From: Hymenobacter polaris
GTDB lineage: Bacteria; Bacteroidota; Bacteroidia; Cytophagales; Hymenobacteraceae
Assembly (NCBI RefSeq): GCF_012927305.1
Contig: NZ_JABBGH010000002.1
Location: 1,364,001-1,428,000 of the forward strand
Direction: 5' to 3'
DNA length: 64,000 bases
Position numbers and translations under genes: made by a program. The first letter of the stretch is position 1; the number at the start of each line of letters is the position of its first letter. Below the pieces are notes generated by a model. The model worked only from the letters and a program-made list of their open reading frames with translations, made no database searches and was not told the DNA's origin. Positions 1-8,238 of this stretch are shown here, one piece after another.

Positions 1-1
1 T

Positions 2-1255
2 CTGGCGCCCGCGGCCTTTGAGGTGCAGGGCTACAAGGGGTCGTTGGCGTCGTGGCAGAGCCTAGGGCAGTGGGTGTATCAGCTGGGCCAGGGCCGCGAC
101 CAGCTGCCGCCCGCCGTGGCCGCCAAGATGGCCCAGCTATTGGTAGAGGCCCCTAATCCGCGCGACCGCGCCCGCAAGGTGTACGAATACGTGCAAAGCA
201 CAACCCGCTACATTTCGGTGCAGCTAGGCCTGGGTGGCTGGCAAACGGCCCCCGCCAGCAGCGTGGCCAGCGGCGGCTACGGCGACTGCAAGGCCTTGAG
301 CAACTACACCTGCGCGCTGCTGAAAGCCGCTGGCCTGCCCGCCTACGTGGCCCTGGTGAAAGCCGGCCGCGACCAGGCCGACGTGCGCCAGGAGTTTCCC
401 AGCAGCCAGTTCAACCACGTTATTTTGTGCATGCCCCTGGCGGCCCACGGCACGGCGCCCGCCGACACGGTGTGGCTGGAATGCACCAGCCAGACCGATG
501 CCTTTGGCTACATGGGCTCCTTCACGGGCAACCGCCACGCCCTGCTGCTCACGCCCGAAGGCGGCCGCCTGGTGGCCACTCCGCGCTACGCCGCCCAGGC
601 CAACCGCCAGCAGCGCCGCACCGACCTCTGGCTGACGGCCGACGGCGGCGCCAAGGCTACGGTGCGCACCAAGCGCGTAGGCTTGGCCCAGGATACCTAC
701 GCCCAGCTGCTGCACGAAGGCGACCCCGAGCAGCAAAAGCGCTACGTATCCAACCGCTTGCCGCTGAGTCACTTCACCATCACCAGCCTGCGCCTGGCCG
801 CTGGCCCCGCCACCGACGCGCTGCCCAGCGTGAATGAGACCCTAGGGCTGGAGCTGTCGGGCCTGGCCACGCCGGCCGGCCAGCGCCTGCTGCTCGAGCC
901 CAACCTGCTGGGCCGCCTGGCCGCGCTGCCCGCCCAGGTGGGCGCCCGCGAAACGCCGCTAGCCCTGCCGCCCGCCGCCCTCTACCAGGATACCGTGCGC
1001 CTGCACTTGCCCACCGGCTTCAAAATCGATAACCTGCCCGCCCCCACCGAGCTGAGCACCGCCTACGGCACCTACCGCAGCACCTGCGCCACCCTGCCCG
1101 ACGGCACCCTGCAGTACGTGCGCCAGCTAGAGCTGCGCCGCCCCAACGGCAGCACGCCCCTGCCCGCCGCCAAATACCCTGAGTACCAGGATTTCCGCCG
1201 CAAAGTCAACCAGGCCGACCACACCCAGCTGGTGCTGGTAAAGCACGAGGCGTAG
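2..1255 (+). CDS. Transglutaminase-like (probably DUF3857-type) protein, 5' partial
   Basis: The reading frame is open at the window's left edge, so the N-terminus lies outside; the first in-window possible start (GTG at 23) is not a believable start. About 418 residues remain. A transglutaminase-like core is visible near the left end: Cys in GDCKALS (about nt 280-300), His in FNHVI (about nt 412) and a following WLECTSQTDAFG stretch supplying a plausible Asp. In Bacteroidota such domains usually follow an N-terminal DUF3857 domain in exported proteins; that part cannot be seen here. The C-terminal half is beta-rich with no recognised motif. Family call is firm, substrate unknown. It stands alone, followed by a palindromic repeat. 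Confidence 0.75.
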   Translation: MAPAAFEVQGYKGSLASWQSLGQWVYQLGQGRDQLPPAVAAKMAQLLVEAPNPRDRARKVYEYVQSTTRYISVQLGLGGWQTAPASSVASGGYGDCKALSNYTCALLKAAGLPAYVALVKAGRDQADVRQEFPSSQFNHVILCMPLAAHGTAPADTVWLECTSQTDAFGYMGSFTGNRHALLLTPEGGRLVATPRYAAQANRQQRRTDLWLTADGGAKATVRTKRVGLAQDTYAQLLHEGDPEQQKRYVSNRLPLSHFTITSLRLAAGPATDALPSVNETLGLELSGLATPAGQRLLLEPNLLGRLAALPAQVGARETPLALPPAALYQDTVRLHLPTGFKIDNLPAPTELSTAYGTYRSTCATLPDGTLQYVRQLELRRPNGSTPLPAAKYPEYQDFRRKVNQADHTQLVLVKHEA

Positions 1256-1273
1256 CTGTTGTCACATTATCTA

Positions 1274-1361
1274 TCATTGCGAGCGCGAGCGAAGCAATCG
1301 CATCAGAACGACACCTTAGGCGGATTGTTCTGGTGCGATTGCTGCGCTGCGCTCGCAATGA
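1274..1361. repeat. Intergenic palindrome, TTGCGAGC family
   Basis: A long imperfect inverted repeat: left arm begins TCATTGCGAGC, right arm ends GCTCGCAATGA, with GCAATCGCA / TGCGATTGC inside the arms. It fills most of the gap between two convergent genes. A related element (TTGCGAGCCTGCGAAGCAAG) lies at 10167-10285. It resembles REP-type or BIME-type palindromes; no transposase is present. Confidence 0.8.
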
Positions 1362-1402
1362 CAGCTGCCTTTTCTTTAAGGAGACAATAGACAGCCAACA
1401 AC

Positions 1403-3610
1403 TCACAGCCGGTACCGCACTTGGGCCGTTACCTCGGAGCGGGCCGGGCCCTGGATTTGCTCTAGCCCCGAGCCCACGGTGCTTTGGTGGCGGTAGCGCG
1501 TGTCGGCGTAGCGCAGCCACAGCGTAAAGTGCTTGTTGAGCGTGAGTTGGGCTAGGGCGTAGGCCCGCGTGCCCTGTCCGTAGAGCGCCGGAATGGAAAA
1601 CGCGTACAGCACATCCTGCTCAAAAATGTACTGGCGCGTGTCGTAGTCGTCGGTATCAAACAGGGCGTAGCGGGCCGCTAGCAGCAGCCCGCGCCGGGGC
1701 TGCACCTGCACATCCTGGCTGAGCACGTAGCCGCGCTGCCAGGGCAGGTTGTCGTCATCGCGCAAGAAGCTGGCTTGCAGGCGCGTGCGCAAGCCTACGG
1801 TGGCCGTGGGCTGCGCGTCGCAGTAGAGCAGCAGCGAGTGGCGCAGCTGCTGGCCGGGCAGCGGCAGGGCGCGGCCGCTCTGGCTGGCGGCCAGGTCGAG
1901 CGGCTTGAGGCGCGCCCGGTAGAGCACGTAGAGCAGGCTGGTTTTGGTAGGGGTGAAGGACACGCGGGCCAGCAGGTCGCGGCCCTGGCTGGGGGCGCTG
2001 ACGCGGTAGCGTAGCCACGGAAAGCTGAATTGGTCGAGATACGCGCTTAGCTCCCAGCGGCTAAGGGGCCGCACTTTCAGCCCCACGTACATCCCGCTTT
2101 CGTTGATGGTGCGCGTGTTCTCGCTCAGCGCGTTGCCGTAGAAGGTGTGAAAATCGGGGCCGTAGTGCCGCAGCAGCACGGCCGCATCTACCCGAGGGCC
2201 CAGGCTGGCTACCAAGCCGTTGAGGGTGCCCAGGCCGCCCCCGCTGCTGCGCCCGCTTTCGCCAAAGAGCAGCAAATTGCGGTAGCCGTAGCTGTAGTGC
2301 ACGCCCAGCGCCAGGTTATTCTGGCCGCTGAACTCGTAGCGGTTGTAGGGCTCGGGCCGCTTCTGGAACGCGCTGCCGTAGTGCGTGGCCACGGCCGTGG
2401 CTCCGAGGGCCAGGTTGCCATCGGGGCTAGTGTAGCCGAGGTGGCCGCCGCCCACGGTTTCGCTCAGGCGCTGGCGGTTGGCTAGCTCGCTGGCCGTGCG
2501 GTGTAGGCCCGTTAGCAGCAGGCTGCTGCTAAACTCGGCCAGTTGCGCCAGCGAGTCGGTGGCCTGCCGGGCGCTGGCGTCCAGGTTCTTGCGCGAAGTA
2601 AAGACCGTGGCTTCCCAGCCGGGCGCCAGCTGGTAGGTGGCCGCCGCGCCCCGAAAAAACGTGTTTTCGAGCAGCGCCGTGTAGGGCCGCACGCCCAGCG
2701 AGGCCCGGCGCAGGTTGGTAATGGTTTCGGCCCCCTTGCCCAGCGCCAGGCCCGACGACAGCAAGAGCCCCTGCCCAAACTGCAATTGGTAGTCGCCCAG
2801 CGCCAGGGTTTTCAGTCGGCCTTGGTCGTAGAATACCGCGTGGGCTGATATAAAATCGGGCCCGTACTGGCCGCGCCCCGGCTGCCAGGTTATGGGCTCG
2901 CCCGCGTCTTTCTCAGCTGTGAAGCCCAGGCTGAAATCGTGGGCGTGCGCCACCCGGTAGCGCAGCGCCCAGGCATCAGCCGAGCCCAAGTAACGCAGTG
3001 TAGGCCGGCCCTGAAAGGTGTCGACCGGCGTGTACCCTTTTTGCTGCTGCAGCACGCGCCGGTAGCGCAGGAGCAAGGCGTTATTCTCTTCGCTCTTAAT
3101 GCGTTGCCATAAGGGTCCGCGCGCCGCGTTGGCCCTAGGGGCTTCTACCGCCACGAAGGGCGCCACCCGCGCAATGGTGCGCACGTCCCACTCGGGCACC
3201 GCTTGCAGCTCATACACGCTCAGCAGCGGGCCGTTGGCCTGGCGGTAGCGCAGCAGGGCTTGCACCTGCTTTTCGGCTAGCAGCGGCAGGGCGCGCAGCT
3301 CCTCGGGCGTGGCCGTGTTCAGGTTTAGCGGCGACTGGTAGAGGTTGAGCAGCGTGCCGTAGAGGTCCTCGTAGGGAATCTGGTCGGTCTGGATTTCAGC
3401 AAATAGCTCCTGCGCCAGCCGGTCGAACTCGGGCGCCCGGCGCGGGTAGGTTTGCGCCTGCCCCACCCGGCTGCCGAGCAGCCCAAGCAGCGTAAGCAGC
3501 CCTAGGGCCAGGCGCCAGCCAAAGCCCGGATGATTAGGTAGTTGGCTAGGCCGAGTCCTGCCGGTGCCCCTAGGGGTGCCGACAGTTAGCAAGAGGGTAA
3601 GCCCGCTCAT
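1403..3610 (-). CDS. Helix-hairpin-helix plus outer-membrane beta-barrel protein
   Basis: Predicted 735 residues. The start chosen is the ATG at 3610, which overlaps the stop of the upstream gene as ATGA; a longer frame to 3640 would overlap it further. Residues about 30-53 form a hydrophobic export segment ending GSRVGQAQ. Residues about 94-155 form a ComEA/T2SK-like helix-hairpin-helix region (LNLNTATPEEL, then ALLRYRQANGPLLSVYEL). The remaining roughly 550 residues show alternating aromatic strand patterns such as ALRYRVAHAHDFSLGF and end in RYRL, as expected for an outer-membrane barrel. Known: HHH_3 domains bind DNA in ComEA. Inferred: surface or periplasmic DNA (or other ligand) binding. 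Likely co-translated with the PorV/PorQ-like gene upstream. Confidence 0.75.
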   Translation of the reverse strand: MSGLTLLLTVGTPRGTGRTRPSQLPNHPGFGWRLALGLLTLLGLLGSRVGQAQTYPRRAPEFDRLAQELFAEIQTDQIPYEDLYGTLLNLYQSPLNLNTATPEELRALPLLAEKQVQALLRYRQANGPLLSVYELQAVPEWDVRTIARVAPFVAVEAPRANAARGPLWQRIKSEENNALLLRYRRVLQQQKGYTPVDTFQGRPTLRYLGSADAWALRYRVAHAHDFSLGFTAEKDAGEPITWQPGRGQYGPDFISAHAVFYDQGRLKTLALGDYQLQFGQGLLLSSGLALGKGAETITNLRRASLGVRPYTALLENTFFRGAAATYQLAPGWEATVFTSRKNLDASARQATDSLAQLAEFSSSLLLTGLHRTASELANRQRLSETVGGGHLGYTSPDGNLALGATAVATHYGSAFQKRPEPYNRYEFSGQNNLALGVHYSYGYRNLLLFGESGRSSGGGLGTLNGLVASLGPRVDAAVLLRHYGPDFHTFYGNALSENTRTINESGMYVGLKVRPLSRWELSAYLDQFSFPWLRYRVSAPSQGRDLLARVSFTPTKTSLLYVLYRARLKPLDLAASQSGRALPLPGQQLRHSLLLYCDAQPTATVGLRTRLQASFLRDDDNLPWQRGYVLSQDVQVQPRRGLLLAARYALFDTDDYDTRQYIFEQDVLYAFSIPALYGQGTRAYALAQLTLNKHFTLWLRYADTRYRHQSTVGSGLEQIQGPARSEVTAQVRYRL

Positions 3611-4497
3611 TCGGCAGGAGGCGAGGCCGGCCGCTGCCACTGCCAGTTGGCGCTCAGAAACTGGCTCAGCCCCAGCACCGTGTGCCAGCTCGCCGCGTAG
3701 TCGAAGTGGAAATTGCCGGCCGCCACGCCCACGCCGGCCGTGGCCTGCTCGCTCAGCGTGGCGTAGCCCAGGCGCACCGCCACGGCCGGCGCGGGCAGGT
3801 ATTCGAGGCCCGCGCGCAGGCCGGCGGCGCGCTCCACATCCTTTTCGGCTTCGGCCAGCAGCAGTACTTGCTTGCTGGGGCGGTAGGCCAGCCCGGCGCG
3901 CAGCACCGTGGGCACGCGCTCGTCCTGGTAGGTGGCTAGCCGGGCCTGGGTGAGGTTGTAGAGGTAGGCGCCGAAGGTGAGGCGACCCGGCAGCAGCTCG
4001 GCCTGCCCGCCCAGCGAGCCCACCAGCGCCCGGCGGCTGCCCAGGTCTTGCAGACTCACTTGCAGCATCTCCAGCCGCCCGCCAATGTTGATGATGCCCA
4101 GCCGGTAGCCGTAGGCGGCCCCCAGGCGCACCTCGTTGTAGAGGGCCCCGCCGAAGCGCTGCCCCTCGGCGGCCAGCACGCCCCGGCTGGCGCGGGCCGG
4201 TTGCCCGGCAGTTTCAGGCGCTACTACCCCTAGGGGCACGGCCACGGCCGCCGCTACCAGGTTCAGGCTCGGAATAAGGTAGCGATTTTCGAGGTAGGCC
4301 CCGGCCGCAGGCTGCGTGAGAGTGCCCAGGCCGGCAGCATTATTAGCCGCCGCCCATACCTCGCCGGCGAGCGTGGTGGCGGCCCCGCCCAGGGCCTGGG
4401 CCCGCGCGCCGTGGGTGGCTGGCCCGCCGCCCTGAGCCTGGGCGGCCAGCGGTGCAAGTAGAAATAAATAAACTGCTATTTGTAAATAATTAGGCAT
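3607..4497 (-). CDS. PorV/PorQ-like outer-membrane protein
   Basis: Predicted 296 residues from the ATG at 4497; a GTG two codons upstream (4503) is in frame but less likely. It has a signal peptide (MPNYLQIAVYLFLL then AAQAQG) followed by the ARAQALGGAATTLAGEVWAAANNAAGLG stretch typical of the N-terminus of PorV/PorQ/UPF0164-type barrels. The body is rich in beta strands and ends SANWQWQRPASPPAE. Its stop overlaps the start of the HHH-barrel gene (ATGA), so the two are almost certainly one operon. The divergent gap to yidD contains a TATCTTTC sequence on this strand that could be a weak -7 box. Family-level call is solid; partner role is inferred. Confidence 0.7.
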   Translation of the reverse strand: MPNYLQIAVYLFLLAPLAAQAQGGGPATHGARAQALGGAATTLAGEVWAAANNAAGLGTLTQPAAGAYLENRYLIPSLNLVAAAVAVPLGVVAPETAGQPARASRGVLAAEGQRFGGALYNEVRLGAAYGYRLGIINIGGRLEMLQVSLQDLGSRRALVGSLGGQAELLPGRLTFGAYLYNLTQARLATYQDERVPTVLRAGLAYRPSKQVLLLAEAEKDVERAAGLRAGLEYLPAPAVAVRLGYATLSEQATAGVGVAAGNFHFDYAASWHTVLGLSQFLSANWQWQRPASPPAE

Positions 4498-4670
4498 AGG
4501 CACACTAGCGCAATATCTGGCGAAAGATACTGCTGTTCTGTGAGTAATAATTTGCTTTACTCAACTTAGCGCCCGTGCTTTTCCTGGTAGCAGCTGTTGG
4601 GTTTACTTAGCGCTCGTCGCTACTGCCTAGGGCCCCCGAACTTTACTGCGCCGCCCGGCCTTTTCTGCCT

Positions 4671-4883
4671 ATGCTCCGCCGCCTGCTGCTGCTGCTCGTG
4701 CGCTTCTACCAGCTGTTTATCTCGCCGCTCACGCCGCCGAGCTGCCGCTACACGCCCACCTGCTCGGCCTATGCCCTGGAGGCCATCGGTAAGTACGGCG
4801 CCTGGCGCGGGGGCCAGCTGGCGCTGCGGCGCATCGGTCGCTGCCACCCCTGGGGCGGCCACGGCCACGACCCGGTGCCGTAA
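4671..4883 (+). CDS. yidD: Membrane protein insertion efficiency factor YidD
   Basis: A 70-residue protein with the whole YidD pattern: an N-terminal amphipathic/hydrophobic stretch ([19 protein letters not shown]), then [16 protein letters not shown] with its paired cysteines, [19 protein letters not shown] and a Gly/His-rich end. YidD assists YidC-dependent membrane insertion at the inner face of the cytoplasmic membrane. Normal length for the family. In many bacteria it sits between rnpA and yidC; here it is about 55 kb from rpmH-rnpA and is followed by a lipoprotein gene on the same strand 63 nt away. Confidence 0.95.
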   Translation: MLRRLLLLLVRFYQLFISPLTPPSCRYTPTCSAYALEAIGKYGAWRGGQLALRRIGRCHPWGGHGHDPVP

Positions 4884-4946
4884 ATAGGCGGGTTTTGTAG
4901 GGCGAAGTTTAACTGCCTAGGGTAGCTTCCGCGTACAAGGCAGCTT

Positions 4947-5867
4947 ATGAAGCTACCGTTGCTGCTGCTGCTTACTACCGGGCTTTCGGCCGCCTGCTCG
5001 CCCGCCGCCACCTCCGACGCCCCCGACACCGCCCAAACGCTGGCCCAGGACCACGGGGGCAAAAAGGGTAAGAAGGGCGGCCACAAAAAGAAGAAAGGCG
5101 ATAAAGACACCGACCAAGCGCTACCCAGCGGGCTGCGCCGAGTGGGCACGCTGCCCGACAACGTGCGCGAAAGCTCGGGGCTATGCGCGGCGCCCCAGGC
5201 TGGCAGCTACTTCACCTTCGGCGACGACGGCACCACGCCCACTGTGTTTCGCATCGACGGCACCGGGCACGAGCTGGACAACTTCACCCTGGGGGCACCC
5301 AACCACGACTGGGAAAGCCTGAGCCGCGACCCCAGCGGCAACTACTACATGGGCGACTGCGGCAATAATAATAACGACCGCCGCAACCTGGCCATCTTGC
5401 GCTTTCGGCCCGACAACCCCAGCCAAGTGGGCCGCATCGCCTTCAAGTACCCCGACCAAACTGAGTTTCCGCCTGCCAAAAAGGAGCGCAACTTCGACTG
5501 CGAAGCCAGCCTCTGGCACGGCGGCCAGGTGTACTTGTTCACCAAAGACCGCGGCGCCGAGAGCACCTGCAAAGTGTATACTGTGCCCGAAACGCCCGGC
5601 ACTTACACCGCCCGGCTCGTGCAGAAAATTGCCCTGCCCGGCGAGGTGACCGACGCTACCCTCTCGCCCGATGGCCGCCGCCTGGTGCTGTTGGCCCGGC
5701 AAGAATTGTACGTGCTGGAAGGTGCCACCTGGGAGGCCATCCTGAAAGCCACGCCGCGCCACATTAGCCTGGAAGGCGCGGGCCAAACTGAAGGCGCCGC
5801 CTTTAAGAACGCCAACACCTTGCTAATCACTACTGAACAGGGCGCAGTGTATGAGCTAGGGTTGTAG
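4947..5867 (+). CDS. Lipoprotein with beta-propeller-like domain
   Basis: 306 residues. The N-terminus is a lipoprotein signal (TTGLSAAC, Cys17). A very basic Gly/Lys/His linker follows at about residues 36-55 (GGKKGKKGGHKKKKGDKD). The rest reads like a repeat-built propeller: RESSGL, then NHDWESLSRDPSGNYYMGD, CGNNNNDRRNLAI, and further strands to the end. The DWE...GD.GNNxNDR pattern is recurrent in uncharacterised secreted proteins of Bacteroidota; acidic residues there could bind a metal, which is inference. Probably attached to the outer membrane or periplasm. Function unknown; lgt next door, on the opposite strand, would lipidate it. Confidence 0.7.
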   Translation: MKLPLLLLLTTGLSAACSPAATSDAPDTAQTLAQDHGGKKGKKGGHKKKKGDKDTDQALPSGLRRVGTLPDNVRESSGLCAAPQAGSYFTFGDDGTTPTVFRIDGTGHELDNFTLGAPNHDWESLSRDPSGNYYMGDCGNNNNDRRNLAILRFRPDNPSQVGRIAFKYPDQTEFPPAKKERNFDCEASLWHGGQVYLFTKDRGAESTCKVYTVPETPGTYTARLVQKIALPGEVTDATLSPDGRRLVLLARQELYVLEGATWEAILKATPRHISLEGAGQTEGAAFKNANTLLITTEQGAVYELGL

Positions 5868-5901
5868 AACGGGCTTTTCCTCATCCGCTAGCCCCAGCTG
5901 G

Positions 5902-6897
5902 CTACTGCTTCACCTCAGCCGGCTCATCTATCTCGTGCGGGGCGTAACCGTAGCGGTTATTCGGGTCTTTGCCGGCGCGCAACAGTACCCATATACCAAT
6001 CAGGATGAAGGGAATGCTGAGCAACTGCCCGATATTGAGGTGATATTCGGCGATGAGGCCGCCTTCCTTGGCCACTTGGTTTTCCTTCAGGTACTCGACC
6101 GCGATGCGGAAGCTGAAGAGCAGCACCACGAATAGCCCAAACAGCAGCCCGCGCGGCGTGTGGTCCTTGTACCTGTTCCAGAGGCCATAGAGCAGCACCA
6201 GCAAGAATACGCAGAACAGCGACTCGTAAATCTGGGTGGGGTGGCGTGGCACGGCCATCGGCGAGTCAGGCGCTACGGTCGTGCCCTCGGGCAGCAACCG
6301 GTATCCTTGGGTGCCATCGGCATACTGCACGCGCTCGGCGGCTACCTGCACGGCACCGGTCGGCAGCGGGCGCTGCACGGGCTCCAAATGCTCAGTATCG
6401 CGCGGAAACACGAAGGCCCACGGCACATCGGTCGGCTTGCCCACAATCTCCGAGTTCATCAGGTTGCCGATGCGGATGCAGGCCCCCCCAATGGCCACCA
6501 CAATCACAATGCGGTCGAGCACCCACAGGTAGTCGAACTTATTGCGGTAGCTGAAGATAAACACCGCCAGCAAGATGCCGATAGTAGCGCCGTGCGAGGC
6601 CAGGCCGCCTTCCCAAATCTTGAAAATATCGAGCGGGTGGTCCTTGTACTTATCCCAGTCGTAGAAAAACACGTGCCCTAGGCGCGCGCCCAGCACCGTG
6701 CCCACTACCATGTAAAAGGTAATCACATCGACCCAATACGGCCGCACGCCCTCGCTGCGGTAGATGTGGGTGAGCACAAACGAACCGATAACGAAGCCTA
6801 GGGCAAACAGCACGCCGTACCAGCGCAGCAGCAGCGGCCCCAGGTGGGCAATAATGGGGTCAGCGTTCCAGGTAATAAAGCCGAGCAGGTGCATCAT
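5902..6897 (-). CDS. lgt: Prolipoprotein diacylglyceryl transferase
   Basis: Transfers diacylglycerol from phosphatidylglycerol to the lipobox cysteine of prelipoproteins in the cytoplasmic membrane. Predicted 331 residues. Visible family features are LLLRWYGVLFALGF, EGGLASHGATIGILL, the IRIGNLMNSEIVG signature and HPTQIYESL, with about seven membrane segments. A hydrophilic insert of about 50 residues (rich in PVQRPLPTG and ADGTQGYRLLPEG) separates the signature from HPTQIYESL and makes it longer than enterobacterial Lgt. The start is ATG 6897 (or 6894): a TTG at 6924 would lie inside the TACCTTTG promoter box. Followed downstream by a short convergent gap to the lipoprotein gene. Confidence 0.95.
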   Translation of the reverse strand: MMHLLGFITWNADPIIAHLGPLLLRWYGVLFALGFVIGSFVLTHIYRSEGVRPYWVDVITFYMVVGTVLGARLGHVFFYDWDKYKDHPLDIFKIWEGGLASHGATIGILLAVFIFSYRNKFDYLWVLDRIVIVVAIGGACIRIGNLMNSEIVGKPTDVPWAFVFPRDTEHLEPVQRPLPTGAVQVAAERVQYADGTQGYRLLPEGTTVAPDSPMAVPRHPTQIYESLFCVFLLVLLYGLWNRYKDHTPRGLLFGLFVVLLFSFRIAVEYLKENQVAKEGGLIAEYHLNIGQLLSIPFILIGIWVLLRAGKDPNNRYGYAPHEIDEPAEVKQ

Positions 6898-6921
6898 GAG
6901 TAACAGAAAAACAACGGGAGT

Positions 6922-6929
6922 CAAAGGTA
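6922..6929 (-). promoter_or_regulatory. -7 box of the lgt promoter
   Basis: Reads TACCTTTG on the minus strand, a perfect match to the Bacteroidota TAnnTTTG element, 25 nt before the lgt ATG. No clear TTG is seen 18-21 nt further upstream. Confidence 0.6.
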
Positions 6930-6957
6930 CTTCGGGCGGGGTTGGCGCTGCCGATAT

Positions 6958-7266
6958 TCAGCGCGGGGCCAACTGGGTTGGCTGGCCTGCTTGGTAGCCG
7001 TCGGATTGGCTGGCCGACGCGGCAGGGCGCAGGGCGGCATTGTCGCCGCTCACGGCCAGCACGAGGGCCCCCAGCAGCGCCGCGTAGGCTGGGCGGCGCA
7101 CCCAGGCCGGCAGCCAGGCAATGGCCGCTGCTTGCTGGGTTGCCAGCCGGGCGCGCACGCGAGCGTAAAAGAAGGGCTGCGGCTGGGCCCTAGGCTGCCG
7201 GCGAAGCTGCTGCATAAGCCCAGCCCATTCCTCGTCGGAGGTGGCGTGGAAATCAGAATCAGACAT
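6958..7266 (-). CDS. Small membrane protein paired with ECF sigma factor (possible anti-sigma)
   Basis: 102 residues. An N-terminal cytosolic part (DEEWAGLMQQLRRQP, PQPFFYARVRARL) precedes one hydrophobic helix at about residues 57-74 (RRPAYAALLGALVLAVSG), then a short polar tail. Its start overlaps the sigma factor's stop by 8 nt, so the two are translationally coupled. Small one-helix proteins in this position are usually anti-sigma factors or membrane regulators of the sigma factor. No zinc-binding HxxxCxxC motif is present, so the role is inferred from position only. Confidence 0.6.
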   Translation of the reverse strand: MSDSDFHATSDEEWAGLMQQLRRQPRAQPQPFFYARVRARLATQQAAAIAWLPAWVRRPAYAALLGALVLAVSGDNAALRPAASASQSDGYQAGQPTQLAPR

Positions 7267-7894
7267 GGCGCGGGGAGAACTGAAGGTGGTGGCGCAGGGT
7301 GCGGCGGGCCCGAAAAAGCAGCGATTCTACCGCCGCGGTGGTCGTATTGAGCACGGCCGCTATTTCCTCGTAGCTCAGCTCCTGCTCGTGGCGCAAAACG
7401 AAGGCTACCTGCTGCTGCGGGGGTAAGCGGCTGATGTGCTGGCGCAATAGCTCCAGTTGCTGCGCCTCCTCCAGCAGGGCCAGCGGGTGCGTATGGTCGG
7501 GCGGCTCGGGCAGCGAATGGTCGGCGAAGCCCAGCCAGCTGGTAAAAAAGGCGAACCGCTTCCGGGTGGTCAGGCGGCGGCGGTGCTGCAAAGCCCGCGA
7601 CGTAGCCAACCGGTAGAGCCAGGTGCTGAGGGCCGCCTCACCCCGAAATCGATTGATGGTTTGGTACACCTCCACGAAAACCTCCTGGGCCACGTCTTCT
7701 GCCTCTTCGGGCGAGCGCAGCAGCGAAAAGGCGGTGCTGTATACCTGGTCTTGGAAACGCGCCACCAGGGTGCGAAAAGCGGCCTCGCTGCCTTGCCGCA
7801 GCTGCGCAACCAGCGTCGCATCGGCCGCCCAGGTGCTGGTGCCGGGCGGTGCGGGCAAGTCAGAAGCAGCGCGTAGCGGCAGGCTGGGAGCCAT
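7259..7894 (-). CDS. ECF-type RNA polymerase sigma factor
   Basis: 211 residues from the ATG at 7894; an in-frame TTG lies three codons upstream. Region 2 is seen as AFRTLVARFQDQVYSTAFSLL and PEEAEDVAQEVFVEVYQ then ALSTWLYRLATSRAL. Region 4 is LPPQQQVAFVLRHEQELSYEEIAAVLNTTTAAVESLLFRARRTLR, a canonical helix-turn-helix. It has no region 1 or 3, so it belongs to the extracytoplasmic-function group. It is coupled to a one-helix membrane protein. An AT-rich 340-nt region with a hairpin repeat lies upstream. Stimulus unknown. Confidence 0.93.
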   Translation of the reverse strand: MAPSLPLRAASDLPAPPGTSTWAADATLVAQLRQGSEAAFRTLVARFQDQVYSTAFSLLRSPEEAEDVAQEVFVEVYQTINRFRGEAALSTWLYRLATSRALQHRRRLTTRKRFAFFTSWLGFADHSLPEPPDHTHPLALLEEAQQLELLRQHISRLPPQQQVAFVLRHEQELSYEEIAAVLNTTTAAVESLLFRARRTLRHHLQFSPRHV

Positions 7895-8096
7895 AAAAAG
7901 CAAGGCAACAGGTCAGGAAAAAGGCGAGTACCGCGCTGGTTGCGGCCGGTAGTCAATGTTCTGGAGCCTTAGGTGCCATTTCCTCAGAAAACTTGCGCTG
8001 CATTCTCCAGTGAAAAGATAAACTATTGATTATTAGCTAAAAAGATTATATATTTAGCGGATATAGTAATCTTGCTTACTGGCAAGCACTAACAAT
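7895..8096. other. AT-rich non-coding region upstream of the sigma factor
   Basis: No gene is visible in the 344-nt gap 7895-8238. This part contains a markedly AT-rich stretch (about 8015-8075) on an otherwise GC-rich background, including a minus-strand TATCTTTT that could act as a weak promoter for the sigma factor. The remainder of the gap is the palindrome at 8097-8197. Confidence 0.5.
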
Positions 8097-8197
8097 AGCC
8101 AGAAGAACGTCATGCTGAGCTTGCCGAAGCATCTCTACCACGCAATTAGTGTTCGGTAGAGATGCTTCGGCAAGCTCAGCATGACGTTCTTCTGGCT
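8097..8197. repeat. Hairpin repeat, GATGCTTCGG family, copy A
   Basis: Near-perfect inverted repeat. The core arm TGCTGAGCTTGCCGAAGCAT is common to the family; the outermost 13 nt (AGCCAGAAGAACG / CGTTCTTCTGGCT) are special to this copy but still perfectly complementary. Arms are about 43 nt with a short unpaired centre (ACGCAATTAGTGTT). It lies between nadE and the sigma factor gene. Confidence 0.9.
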
Positions 8198-8238
8198 GCT
8201 GTTCAGTTGACCATTAACAGCTCAATGCTTAACAGCCG

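Noticed and set aside
224..772. Antisense open frame of 182 codons in the transglutaminase-like gene
   Set aside because: Gly/Ala/Val/His-rich translation with no family pattern; typical shadow in GC-rich DNA.
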